Of a DNA stretch of 64,000 nt, positions 28,001 through 40,768 are shown in pieces (position 1 is the first letter of the stretch; every line of letters starts with the position of its first letter). A model generated the notes under the pieces. It worked only from the letters and a program-made list of their open reading frames with translations. It did not search any database and was not told the DNA's origin. Source of the stretch: Bursaphelenchus xylophilus (lineage: Eukaryota; Nematoda; Chromadorea; Rhabditida; Aphelenchoididae); assembly GCA_904066235.2 (NCBI GenBank), contig CAJFCV020000006.1:7378001-7442000 (forward strand), written 5' to 3'. The position numbers and the translations under genes are program-made.

Positions 28001-29893
28001 ATGCTGCCGCTATTGTTTGCCTTGCTTATGATTCCTTGCCTAAGGGCTTCTTTCTGTGGTCCGGCTGCTGTTCCCTTTAGTTTTGAAGCCCTTCCAGACG
28101 GACAGCCGGTATTAGGTTGTGCTCGGCCAACTTGTTTTGGTTGGGATGCCCATGGGAAACCAGCTGGATCTCCGTCTTTGTTCTACCGAGTGAACAAAAA
28201 GCCTGATGGATACTTCAGAAAGAACGCCGACATCCAAGTCAAGAACCTCAACGAGAACGAGGCTCAATTCTTCCAGGCACAGACTTCTGTAAGCACGGAT
28301 AATATAATTTTTACCAGCGTTGTTGTCATCAACTCATTTTTATTTTTTAGACTTGTGCTGCCACTTTTGACTCTGATCAATGTGCCTCGGAAACACAATG
28401 GGTTGGTGGTATTGGCCCTCTCTCAAATGTGACTGGACTTCCGTGAGTTGTGTATTCTCACCTCACTAGTTCCATTTTTCAGATTGGCTCTGCAGTGTTG
28501 TGACTATGATCCTCTTCTCCTGTCTCAGGACCGTGGAATTGCCGCTGTTAAGCCCGGTCAGATTGTGATTGGTGGCGAGATCGTTACTGGAGAACGGCAA
28601 TATGCTTTTGATTACATTAGTGATGTTGTGAAGAAGATCGGAGACAACGGAAACGTCTCCTACGATGTCTACGTCCGTCGTCTGCCATGTCTCCCTCAAC
28701 CCGGGGAGATTACGGTAACCGTCGAGAGATCTGTTTATTCCGAAATTGGAAATAGATTTGCGAAGAAGTCCAAGTTTGAGCAGAAGGGAAGCAAGGCCTT
28801 CCAAGCGCCGCTTCAGGAGTTTGGAGAGAACAGCAACATCGCCTTGGAATCGTTGAACACTAACTCTGTGGGAGGAGGACGTGCTGTGGTGGACAACCAA
28901 GAAGTTCAATCGACTGGTCAAGTCATATCTCAGTCCGAAAGAGTTGTTCTTGAACCAACTGGTCAAGAAACTGTCCAAGTGGTCCAAGGCCCCGCTCCAA
29001 ATTCTGTTGGAGGTGGAGAAACGGTTGTCCAAGGACCCTTTGTTGCCGACGGAGAAGCTGTTGAAGTTGTCGACGCTATTCAAGGTCTCGAACTGCCTGA
29101 GGGCCAAGTCCCCGCTGGTCTTGTAGAACAACCGGCAGCTGTCGCCCCTGCTTATGGAGGAGGTTATGGTGGAGGATACGGGGCTGGAGGAGGAGGAGGC
29201 GGCTCCACTTTTTGCTTCTCTGCTGATACTCTTGTCACCATGGCCGATGGATCTCAGAAGAGGATGGACGAACTTGAAATCAATGATTGGGTACTCTCGG
29301 CCAACAGAACCCACGCCGTCTACACTCCTGTGGAATCGTGGGTGCACAGGATGTCGAAACAAGAGGCTGAGTTCTTGCACATACATCTTGAAGACGGCAA
29401 AGATCTCAAAATCACAGACAAACACTTCATCTACAAATCCAAATGCGACAAGAAGACGGCTCTGAGGTTCTACGAAGTCAACAATAAGCCCGTTTACGCC
29501 GAAAAGGTTCAAGTTGGAGACTGTCTTTATGTCTTCAAAGGGGTAAGTTGTCATGCAGCATGCTTTAAGTCATTTTCTATCCGTAATGGAAATTTCGGGA
29601 ATCACCAACTACTTTTTTAGGATTCGTTTGTGCAAAGAAGAGTCAGCAAAATCACAAAGATCACAGAAACCGGAATATACGCACCTATGACAACGACTGG
29701 AGATATTGTAGTCAATGGAATATTCGCTTCCTGCTACAGCATCATCAACTCCTCCGTGATGCAGAAGACGTTCTTCGATTCATTCAAGGGTTGGCCTAGC
29801 TTGATGAGCGACCAGAACGAAGTTGATCTCCCCATTCTGACCCATATTGCTGTCCAACTCATGGAATACGTTCTTCCAAAAACTTTGCTCTAA
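28001..29893 (+). CDS. wrt-1: Warthog hedgehog-related protein with Hint autoprocessing domain
   Basis: Exons 28001-28288, 28351-28442, 28483-29542, 29621-29893; 570 aa. A signal peptide precedes a Cys-rich Wart domain (FCGPAAVPFSFEALPDGQPV, CARPTCFG, QCCDYD) at residues ~18-235. A variable linker follows with Gly-rich and Gln/Val repeats. The Hint domain starts at CFSADTLVTMADG, the conserved cysteine after which hedgehog-type proteins cleave themselves, and includes ITDKHFIYKS (the TxxH-like block) and a C-terminal GDIVVNGIFASCY segment. Nematodes have Warthog/Groundhog proteins and no true hedgehog; roles are in cuticle and moulting. The Hint C-terminus lacks any visible extra domain. The specific wrt number is a guess from the Wart domain. 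Confidence 0.88.
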
Positions 29894-29923
29894 CTTAAAA
29901 TAAGGGGGAATGTTTTTCGCTTA

Positions 29924-30224
29924 CAAGGGATCGGTAAATAATTGGCATCAGGTTTCATAACGAAACCTATATCACTTGAAAGAGCGAAAAAATAGTGTAC
30001 AGCGCAAAAAATTAGCTTCCCAACTTTCCTTAGGACAAAGTTATGGCCGAAATACATGTTTAGCCTAACTCCCTGCGCCCCTTTATAAGGTCTTGGAGGT
30101 CCATCAAAGTTGTGTTCGGTTGGCCGAGTTGTAGTGACCCCGAATCCGGCGCAGCAGGTCCTGGCTTCGAACCTCCAGCGCATCTCGATAAGAAACCTGG
30201 TGGCAGATATTTGCCGATCCCTTA
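29924..30224. mobile_element. CAAGGG-ended element with TTA duplication and tRNA-like segment
   Basis: Left end CAAGGGATCGGTAAATAATT, right end mirrored (AATATTTGCCGATCCCTTA region: GATATTTGCCGATCCCTTA). TTA flanks at 29921-29923 and 30225-30227. The interior 30118-30176 is tRNA-like. The termini match the larger element 47174-48212. Confidence 0.75.
30118..30176 (+). other. tRNA-like segment inside a transposable element
   Basis: TGGCCGAGTTG (30121-30131) fits the pol III A box and GGCTTCGAACC (30163-30173) fits the B box; spacing ~42 bases is that of a tRNA gene. The acceptor stem does not pair, so it is not a functional tRNA. Confidence 0.5.
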
Positions 30225-30519
30225 TTAGGATGAAAAATGCTTTTTCATAGAAATTTTTTAGAAAATGTGGGTATAATAATAATAAAAATGGTTTTTAAAC
30301 AGTAATTAGTAGTAAATTTTGTTAAGCAGTATTAGTAATAATAACAATTGTTATTGTATTCGTGTAATAAATGTAAATTGTTTGATTGGCTCGTTTTAAA
30401 GGTTTCATCGTATAAAATGTCTCTTTTTGGAAAATTATATTTTTTATTTTTCGTCGCGCTTGCGTTGATCTAGTACTGCGCTATATATAGTTATATAACG
30501 CGTGTAGACAGGAATATTT

Positions 30520-32990
30520 ATGTGTATGAGCTTGGAAAACAACTTGGAAGAATTTAGAAGTGTTGAAGTATGTTTTAACTTATATTTTAATTTGATTTTA
30601 GGAGAGCAAGGTGAGAAAACGGCTTGCTGCCTTACCGCGCGATCGCATTTACGACTACTTCGATGGCATTGATAGTGTTCTGAAGGATTTGAATGAACAG
30701 AGATTAGAATTGGAAGCGGATGAAGCTTTGCGCATTGAAAATCTTAGAGAAACGAGAGCCCTATGCAATTCAGCGAGAAAAGAGTTAGATTCCTTGAAGG
30801 AGAAGCTTTTGCACACGGTAAAGAGCCATGAAAATGAAAGATCTGAGGCCATGAAAAGTATTCATAGTGTAAGTTCTTTATAATATTCTTAATGTTTGCC
30901 TAGAAGGCACCTGATCTTGTTGATTACGTCCAAAAGTTGTCGGAGATGAAGGCTCGACTGATTGAACTAAAATTTGCCCAACCTTTCGAGATGGAATTGG
31001 AGAATATTAAGGTGGCATTGGTTTCACGGGATTACGATAGCGTTTTGAGTAGATATGAAGCTACGATATTGGAAACATCTCGGGTAAGCTTAGTGTGACC
31101 ACTTTTTTTTTATTAATTTAGGTTCCTTCATCCGTAGCCAAACAGTTTGAACAGAAGGCCGGCTTGCTAGATGATTTCTTGGTTGTCGCGCTTCAGAAGG
31201 ACCTTTATCAGCTTTATCAGAAAATTCGTTTTCCGTTTGAATTTTCAATTGATTTTCGCGCTGTACGGAGCGACCTGGAAACGTCCGTGCAAATCTTGAG
31301 GTGCTTGCATATTATTTCCAACCGTAAGAGGGAAAAGTCAGTGGTGGAGCTTCTGTCGTTGGTTACCAAGTTATTCGAAGATCGATTTAATTTCCACTTT
31401 TGGGGCACTAATAAAACCAATAATCCAGCAAAACCCGAGTGGTTCTTCAAACAAGTTTTGGACTGGATCTCCTACAATGGCGATTATTTTTCTGTATATC
31501 TCCAGCGAGTTTGTGATATGGTAAGTCTCAAGGACGAGGAATAAATATTTTAGTTTGATTGTGAAGAAACTGCCGATGGAATTTTTATCAAGTGCCTGAT
31601 CATGAAGGTGAAAGATAAAGTGCAGTCCTTGTTGACAAAGGGGTCGTTTATGTCAAACCGAATTATGTTTTCTCATTTGCTGGATGAAAGCATTGCTTTT
31701 AGCAATGAGATTAACCAACGTATGTCTTCAATCTTTTTGTAGTTATACTTTTAGTCTGCGAAAATGGAGGTGGTCTGCCGGATATCATGTCTTTGTTTAT
31801 GAAGACGGAAATTATTGACGAATGGGTAGAACTTGAAAAAGACGCCATCGCAGTGGGAATTGACGAGGTCCTAGCTGATCCCCATGCCTATGAATGCAGA
31901 TTCGAAGAGGCTAGGGATATCGATAAGGTAAGTATAATTACTAGAGATTGTAAGCTTGTTTACAGTTTATCGTGCCGAATTTTGCAAGTACTTTTATTAT
32001 TTTGATGAAGTCAATGTCTGAAAGGTATATGATGATCACTGTCGCCTTTCTCAGATCCCGATTCCTTAAGCATCAGCTCTTGATTATTGATGAATTTCTG
32101 AGCCGAATTGCCCGAATATTTCATGAGACCGAATCTCCATGGCATGTCCCGTACCCTGCTTTGATGAACTCTGTCTGGTTCATTGGGGTTGTCTTAGAGG
32201 AATGGAATTCGGAGGATCAATTTATAGAGTTGAGCGGCATCGAAGGCAAACAAAGTTTAGCCAGAGGGCCCTTTGATGAAAGTGCGGATCTTTATCGACA
32301 CGAATGGAGAAAACGGGCCAAACATTTAATCACATCGTTCAGAAACATAATCAGCAATAAAGTTAGGGTAGGTTTTATGCCAGATATTAAATTTTTAATT
32401 TAGGTGTACGCTGCTCAGAATTGGTTTCAAATGAATCATTCCAAACCTCTTGATTTCAGTCCATCATTGTCGGACTTTGTTGATGAAATCAGTCAAAGGA
32501 TTAGATGGCTGAGGGATAATATCAGCGAGGATTCCAGACTCTCATTGTACCATCTTATTAACTTTGAGGTCTGGGATTGTCTGATGGTTGAGGTTGTATC
32601 TTCCAATTCATTCACTCACAAGGCCGCGGCTCAAATGCTATTTGACTTCCAAGAGGGCCTGATTCCATTGTTGAATAAGGCTTTTATCCCCTCGAAACGG
32701 AGTTTGAATCAAGAATCTGGTTTCAGACATTTTAGTGTGCTGAAAGAAAAAGTAAGAAATACCTTTGGGAACGTTAAATAACTTATTTTAAGAGATGCTG
32801 TGAAGTGCTGAATGTGCTTCGATTACTGGCTCTTCCATCGCCGACCGCTATTTTGTTAAGAGATGAGGTGCAACGGATACCGGAGTCTATGGTGCACGAG
32901 AAGACTGCCCCGTTTGGTATTGTAGGCTTCAACCGGGAACAATTGTTACTTTTGTTCGAACAGCGTTGTGATATGCACAGAATTTCTTGA
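30520..32990 (+). CDS. RINT1/TIP20 family vesicle-tethering protein
   Basis: Nine exons (30520-30567, 30602-30868, 30904-31083, 31122-31520, 31554-31719, 31755-31927, 31966-32367, 32404-32751, 32793-32990) join in phase to 726 aa. RINT1 is a subunit of the NRZ/Dsl1 complex that tethers Golgi-derived vesicles at the ER and also acts with ZW10. The N-terminus is coiled coil. The body matches RINT1: FHFWGTNKTNNPAKPEWF (human FGG.RTN...KPEWY), HLLDESIAFSNEI, DIDKFIVPNFASTFIILM, and the C-terminal CCEVLNVLRLLALPS block. Two in-frame ATGs six bases apart exist; I give the first. Stop to the next gene's start is 112 bp on the same strand. Confidence 0.82.
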
Positions 32991-33102
32991 TCTTAATAAG
33001 TAGTTGTAATTTATTAAATTTTTATGCAAATTCGTTACTTGTATTAAGCGGTGTTTTGCCCTAGTCTATCCATCTGATTTTCGGGAGTTTTTATTTTTAA
33101 GA

Positions 33103-34223
33103 ATGCGGGACTCTGTAAACAAATATCACCCCAAGGCTGAGAATCCAAATGAGATTCACGCACATCTCATTGTTCCATCTGCGTTTCCCATTCTGGTTAA
33201 GGTGTTAGAAACAGGATATTCGAATACCGATGATGAAGGTGTATATCATGCTAGTGGTACTGTAACGCAAATACGGAGTGATAAAATTAATTTATTGGTC
33301 GACGTTGGAAAACCAGGAACCGAATGTACGTGGTAATCAAAAGTTGAGATTGTTCTTTTCAGTGCCAGAAGTGGTAGGTGCTCTGGACTGCATCTTGATC
33401 ACCCATTGGCATTCAGATCATTGTGGTCGTTTGCTTGATTTCAAGGGTGTCGAGGCTCCAGATGCTGAAGGATTCGAGAAGCTAATCAAAGCTAAATGTT
33501 CAGTCGAGAATGAATTCCAATTGCTGAACCTGAGCGGACATTCTTCTCAGGATCTGGCCCTTGTAATCAGAGGGAATTCGAAGGATCCAATAATCGTTTG
33601 CGGTAAGGGTTCGATGTTCTAATCCATTTTATTTCTTTATATTATAAAATCATTACAGGTGACTTGTTTGAGGACGAGAAAGAGTTTCGAAGTTGCTGGC
33701 GAAGCGTCGAGGGCAACGAAGCACTGCAGACTGCCCGTCTTGCATTGTTGGCCCTTGATCCATTCATCCTCATTCCCGGCCATGGACCACCATTTCTAGT
33801 CCGAACTAGTCGAGAGGTTGTTGTGTTTGGGGACATCAAAATCAAGGTTTTAACGACAACTCCTTGTCTCCAGTGCCTTATATGGACCGACGGGAAATTC
33901 GTAATGGTCAACTGTTGTCACGAAGGTAGGGTGATCAGTTTTTTGAATAATTGAATTTAGTCATCGACCCTGAGTACGTGTCGGATGTAATTATTCTAAA
34001 ACCCACTCCATGTTCAACCAAATACCTTGCTAGATACGGAAGAAGTCGTGTTTATATGGACACGGACGTGCTCACTTATCCGGACATATACGAAAGATTG
34101 GACCAAAGTAATCAACCTTTATCAGGACGATTGAGATTGGTTAATACCGGGGCGGAGACGATCAGCATTCAAATCATGGATGATGGTATAGTTCGTCATG
34201 TCATTAAGCACACCGGCCGCTAA
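33103..34223 (+). CDS. Metallo-beta-lactamase domain protein, MBLAC1-like
   Basis: Exons 33103-33325, 33363-33602, 33659-33925, 33961-34223 give 330 aa. The metal-binding set of the MBL fold is visible: THWHSDHCG (HxHxDH), LSGHSSQDLAL (third His), CGDLFEDEKEF (bridging Asp), IPGHGP (last His). All are present, so it should bind two metal ions and be an active hydrolase. The N-terminal strand TQIRSDKINLLVDVGKPG precedes it. In human MBLAC1 acts on histone pre-mRNA and the C. elegans relative SWIP-10 acts in glia; which applies here is unknown. The C-terminal ~130 residues are an extra beta-rich part. Downstream member of a pair with RINT1. Confidence 0.78.
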
Positions 34224-34508
34224 GAAAGGATTGCGTATATACTGATCATGTTTACGATATTTTTACCTTGTACGTGTTGTTTTCAATGTTTTAATTTAAC
34301 ATTCAAGTTCCAATGGGTTTTCTAACTTGTAAATATATGATTTTTAATCGTCCGACAATAAAACGGTTACTTATTTGTCGAAAACAACTGCTTGGTTCGT
34401 CGAAGTAAATAGACACGGAAGGGGCAATGAGACTGATAACCCGTTTATTGATTAACAAGGCCGTCGCATCGCGTTGTCCGTTTGCCCATTCGGTCTCGAT
34501 TACTTATC

Positions 34509-35170
34509 ATGACCAGGCTAACCTTCCTGACCGTTCTCATCTGTTCTTCTCTTTCCTTGGCCTTATCTCAAGCTGTCGCTGTGAGATCTGTTAAGGTCAA
34601 GGGAACTCTCAAATGTGGAAATGAAGTTGCAAAGCAGGCCAAGGTTGTTTTGTATAGAGTACCTGCCGAAGTAAACAGTAAGCCCGTTAAACAGAGCTCA
34701 ATTTTTTCCATAGAGGTGAATCCAATCGAAGAATTGGACAATCGGGATATCAGTCCGGCTGGGTTGTTCGAAGTAGGCGCAAACACCAATGGGAGACCAA
34801 TTAATGAAACCGAGCTGAAACCTGCCATTAGAGTATTCCACAGATGTGATGTCAAGGAAAAGGCGGTAGGGCTTACCTACATATATACTATTATATACAT
34901 ATGTATTAGCTGCTTCAGGGGTAAATATTATATTTACAACACTGCTTTAGAAAGACCGCAGCTTCCAAGTTCGAATACCTGAAACGTTTGTGTCATTGGG
35001 CAAGACCGCTAAGCAGACTTATGACATTGGGACTCTTAATCTTGAGGTAGATGATAAAACGAAAAAAGTTACAATACGTTGAAAAAACACATGTATATAC
35101 CTTCTAATTTGTATAATTCTAGTTGGCCTACCCTGACGAATCTTCCCTCGAATATGGAAAGAAAAACTAG
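34509..35170 (+). CDS. Transthyretin-like (TTR family) secreted protein
   Basis: Exons 34509-34865, 34951-35046, 35123-35170 give 166 aa. A signal peptide (LTFLTVLICSSLSLALSQA) is followed by the nematode TTR-like pattern: VRSVKVKGTLKCGNEVAKQA, VLYR, GLFEVGANTN, HRCDVKEKA, then RSFQVRIPETFVS and TYDIGTLNLE. The two cysteines expected of the short form are present. These abundant extracellular proteins have a role in clearance of apoptotic cells in one C. elegans member (TTR-52); otherwise unknown. It is 285 bp after the MBLAC1-like gene and tail to tail with the LIM gene. Confidence 0.85.
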
Positions 35171-35263
35171 AAGAAACTGAAGCACCGTAGACACAGAATT
35201 GAAATATAAATCTCCATCTTTTTTATTCTAAAAGCTGACATTTGGTTACTGTAGCAGTGAAAT

Positions 35264-36244
35264 TTATTTATTGCCAATGACATCGTTGGAATTAATTTTT
35301 GTGAGGTCTTTGACACCAATTGCATTGGCACTTTCTTCTCGTGGAGTTTGGAGCTTAAGAACATTGTTGCCGTCTTGACCGGGATTCACGGCAGAGGCCG
35401 TTGAGACCACCGTACTCGAGGAGTCTGAGGTGTAAGCAATTGGAGCTGGACTTTGTGCCTGTCCAATTTGAAGAACCTTTTCGTATTTCTTGATGAAATA
35501 GCAATCAACATCGTATGGCTGACCATCTAATACATAAAACTCGTTGTCTGCAAAAGAATCGCGTTGATTTCATAGTCGCTTTTGGTTCAGCATCCTAAAA
35601 GAAGACACATACTTGGCATGGGCGATCTGCATCTGGTGCACAGGAAACAACACTTGTGCCATTGATGACCCATTGCATTGATGGCCTTCTCCTGCAAAGG
35701 GCGATGGCACCCATCACAGTTCGGATGATTCTCATCCATGTAACAGTCGATGCAGATGGGCTTGGTGGGCTCGCTTCTGCATTGTCTAAATTCCAATCTC
35801 TCGGCCCCAACAGGTGCATTGCAGCGAACACAAGTCAGATGATCCCGATGCCAGAACTTATTCAACGTGTAGACAACATTGGTCTGAATACAGTAATAAA
35901 TAAATCAGACAGCTGAATATACCTTCAATGCTTGTTCCCTGGTAATCACAAGTTGACAACTGGCACATCTGACCACCCATTTCTGCTTTCTCTGGCCTCC
36001 ACACCGATAGCCAGGGGCATTTTGTGTCTCTTCCAACACAGACCGATGGAGCTCCGACTTCAATTCTCTCACATTCTTTTGAGGCAATCTAACAGTCAGG
36101 AGTAATGACACAATTACCGATAAACTCACGGATTCACCTTGTAACCAGTAGGGGGATAAAAGTCACGACCGCCTGGAGCAAGCTGAAACACATCTTGGGA
36201 TTAGATCAACTAACACCTCGGAAGGACCAAAAACTTACCGACAT
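35264..36244 (-). CDS. Protein with two LIM domains
   Basis: Exons 36239-36244, 36130-36182, 35923-36088, 35613-35883, 35264-35547 give 259 aa. The first exon holds only Met-Ser. Two LIM zinc-binding domains are visible: CASCQLVIT...HRDHLTCVRC...CIDCYMDE and CDGCHRPLQ...HQWHKCCFLCTRC...CYFIKKY. The N-terminus is short (PGGRDFYPPTGYKVNP), the C-terminal 75 residues are low-complexity Ser/Thr/Ala/Asn-rich. LIM domains bind proteins, often in muscle attachment or the nucleus. The particular LIM subfamily is not recognised. Confidence 0.75.
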
Positions 36245-36562
36245 CCCAAATGGTTTAGGGACGAATAAAACCCACACAAACAAACGCCGAGTGAAATTAT
36301 TTTTTAGTTCATTTATCTTTTCTGAAGTGTTCAACAAAACAACACAACCAAAATCTTTGGTCAAGTACAATATACGAGATAAATTATAAGAGACGAAAGA
36401 ACGGAATAAATTAAGAGAACAGATTTGTAGTTCTGTTCATAAGACAAGACTTCTAATTATTATATTATTTATACCATAACAAAACGAATAGAAAAAGCCC
36501 GCACAAAAAAAGATCATCTACAGAAGGAGACAGTGTGCATGACATGAGGAGATTCATGACAT

Positions 36563-38977
<2,415 letters not shown>

Positions 38978-39134
38978 TTCAAATTGGAAAATCAACTGAA
39001 AAGGGGGAAATAAATAAGAATACAACAACGACAGATACAACTACACGCACAACACGAGATCGCCTGCAAATCCCCGTACTCGCAGAGTCTTTACATTTAT
39101 TTCTATTCTCGCCAGCCGCATCGCCCTCGACCCC

Positions 39135-39230
39135 TTTTTATAGGGGAGGGCGGAGCCGAAAAGGACGTGCTCGGCGCTGATTGGCTGAAGCTCAGTGACG
39201 TGTCTACGTCCAGTCGACAAGACTGACGTG
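39135..39230 (-). promoter_or_regulatory. Unfolded-protein-response promoter of the BiP gene
   Basis: Reading on the minus strand toward BiP: two TGACGTG-type elements (on plus 39196-39202 and 39224-39230), which fit XBP1/ATF6 UPRE cores; an ERSE-like CCAAT-N9-GCACG (plus 39166-39184), one mismatch from CCAAT-N9-CCACG; and a TATAAAA box (plus 39135-39143) ~160 bp before the ATG. Position and order are those of BiP promoters. Confidence 0.75.
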
Positions 39231-39249
39231 TAAAAGGGAGAAGGGAGAT

Positions 39250-39843
39250 TGCGAGTGCATTCCCGAGCCTTCTATGAGAGCGGAACATAGAGCATTGCAT
39301 TCATGCTAATTTCATAAAAATAATGCGACGTTGCCTTACCGATTATAACCTGAAACATGCCGTTATAAGACACTTTGCTCGGCAAAGCATAATTATTATA
39401 CGTTATAACGGCCAATAATAAATATGTGGAAACGAGAAATTTCTGTTGCAATTTAAAAAATTATGACGAAATGTTTACAAAATGTAAAAGGACAATATCG
39501 AATTATAGAGGTTCTTTTCGAAAAGAAAACATTCCCTGTTTTCGGAAACACATCTCTATGCTAGTTGCTGCTGCAACGTTGAACAAGGCAGATGTGTAAC
39601 CCTTAGTTTTCCTTTGGCATAAGGACAAGGCTCCACAAAGCACTCCAGACTTCGACTTTTCTTTCTTGTAGGAGAGAATCTGACAATGAGAGGAAACAAA
39701 AAATCTGCGTATAACAAATAACGCTCCATATGCGGCATGTTGGGCGCAAACTGCCACCAAAAAATATTATTTTTCTATTTTTTGCAAATTGTTTTTTTTT
39801 TGTTATTGCGCATATTGCTATTTGCTGTTGTTTTATCAACGAG
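39250..39843. other. Intergenic region, no gene seen
   Basis: Upstream of BiP and the Pol III subunit gene, read in opposite directions. Minus-strand open frames at 39503-39839 have no recognisable domain. TATTTTTCTATTTTTTGC near 39770 may be part of the downstream promoter. Confidence 0.4.
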
Positions 39844-40240
39844 ATGCTAGTTTTTTGTCCAGTTTGTGGTTCTTGTTTAACTGTCGGTGTGGGTCAAGTA
39901 AACCAGTTTGAGTGTGGATCATGCGAATACAAATTGCCCTTGGCGAATCATGTGAGAATTTAATTTTACTGAAGTGTGTGTTTAGGTCTCCAGTCGATTA
40001 TATCCGAAAATGAAAGACCTGGATGAAGTTTTGGGAGGTCCGGGTGCATGGGAGAATGCAGAGGTTACAGAAGGTTAGTATTTTTCAGACGTTTCAATAC
40101 AGAGCTCTTTAGAACGGTGCCCTCGGTGTTCAAAAACAAGAGCGTATTTTATGCAGATTCAAACGAGGAGTGCAGATGAACCTTCAACAGTGTTTTACCG
40201 TTGTGCGAATCCTGACTGTGCACATAGATGGAAAGAATAA
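39844..40240 (+). CDS. RNA polymerase III subunit RPC10 (RPC11, POLR3K)
   Basis: Exons 39844-39951, 39986-40073, 40113-40240; 107 aa against 108 in human. N-terminal zinc ribbon CPVCGSCLTVG...CGSCEYKLP; middle VLGGPGAWENAEVTE (human VLGGAAAWENVDST); C-terminal TFIIS-type ribbon CPRCSKTRAYFMQIQTRSAD with the RSADEP sequence (invariant acidic Asp-Glu for RNA cleavage) and RCANPDCAHRW. It supports RNA cleavage, termination and reinitiation by Pol III. A CDC26-like gene follows 88 bp later on the same strand. Confidence 0.93.
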
Positions 40241-40328
40241 ACTTCTTTACGTAATTAGTTGATTGAATTACAGTTAAATTCTGGTTATACTTTCTCTTTA
40301 ATTTATGCACGGTTTTATTGTTTACTAG

Positions 40329-40660
40329 ATGATCCGGCGACCATTAACTATGATCAGCTTGAAGAATTCTGATATTGATCATATGGAACAATGTCTTCAA
40401 AGAAAGTTCAAGGTAACTGGAGATTTAGTTACCAAACATCGTATGTTTAGGGAGCCGAAGCGCATGAATCTGGCACTTCTTCTCCATTGACGGTCGGTGG
40501 ACGAGCTTCCGGTGAGACTCCGTTTAGGGTTCCTCGGCGGCAAGAAGGATTTGCCCCAGCTCGAGAACGTCCTCAGGCTGTACAGGATAACAACCAGACC
40601 CCCACCAGCACTAACCATGGAAATCAAGCCTCCCCGGCTCAATCGGCCTCCAATTCATAA
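40329..40660 (+). CDS. CDC26-like anaphase-promoting complex subunit
   Basis: Exons 40329-40412 and 40451-40660 give 97 aa. The first 28 residues MIRRPLTMISLKNSDIDHME resemble CDC26 (human starts [20 protein letters not shown]), the segment that CDC26 threads into the TPR superhelix of APC6/CDC16 to stabilise it. The rest is low-complexity, Ser/Gln/Pro/Asn-rich, as in other CDC26 proteins. Call rests on this short motif only. TTTACTAG directly before the ATG is a splice acceptor, as expected for a downstream operon gene receiving a spliced leader. Confidence 0.6.
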
Positions 40661-40768
40661 TCCTTTTTTACAATGACATGTACAGTAAATTAATCATAAT
40701 ACGGGTTCAGTAGTTTATTGCTTTTCAATGTCGTTATTACCGCATACTCTTGTTACTGCTATAGAATT

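Noticed and set aside
28466..29554. Long minus-strand frame opposite the Warthog gene
   Set aside because: Antisense shadow of a real coding exon; Warthog domains and the Hint cysteine lie on the plus strand.
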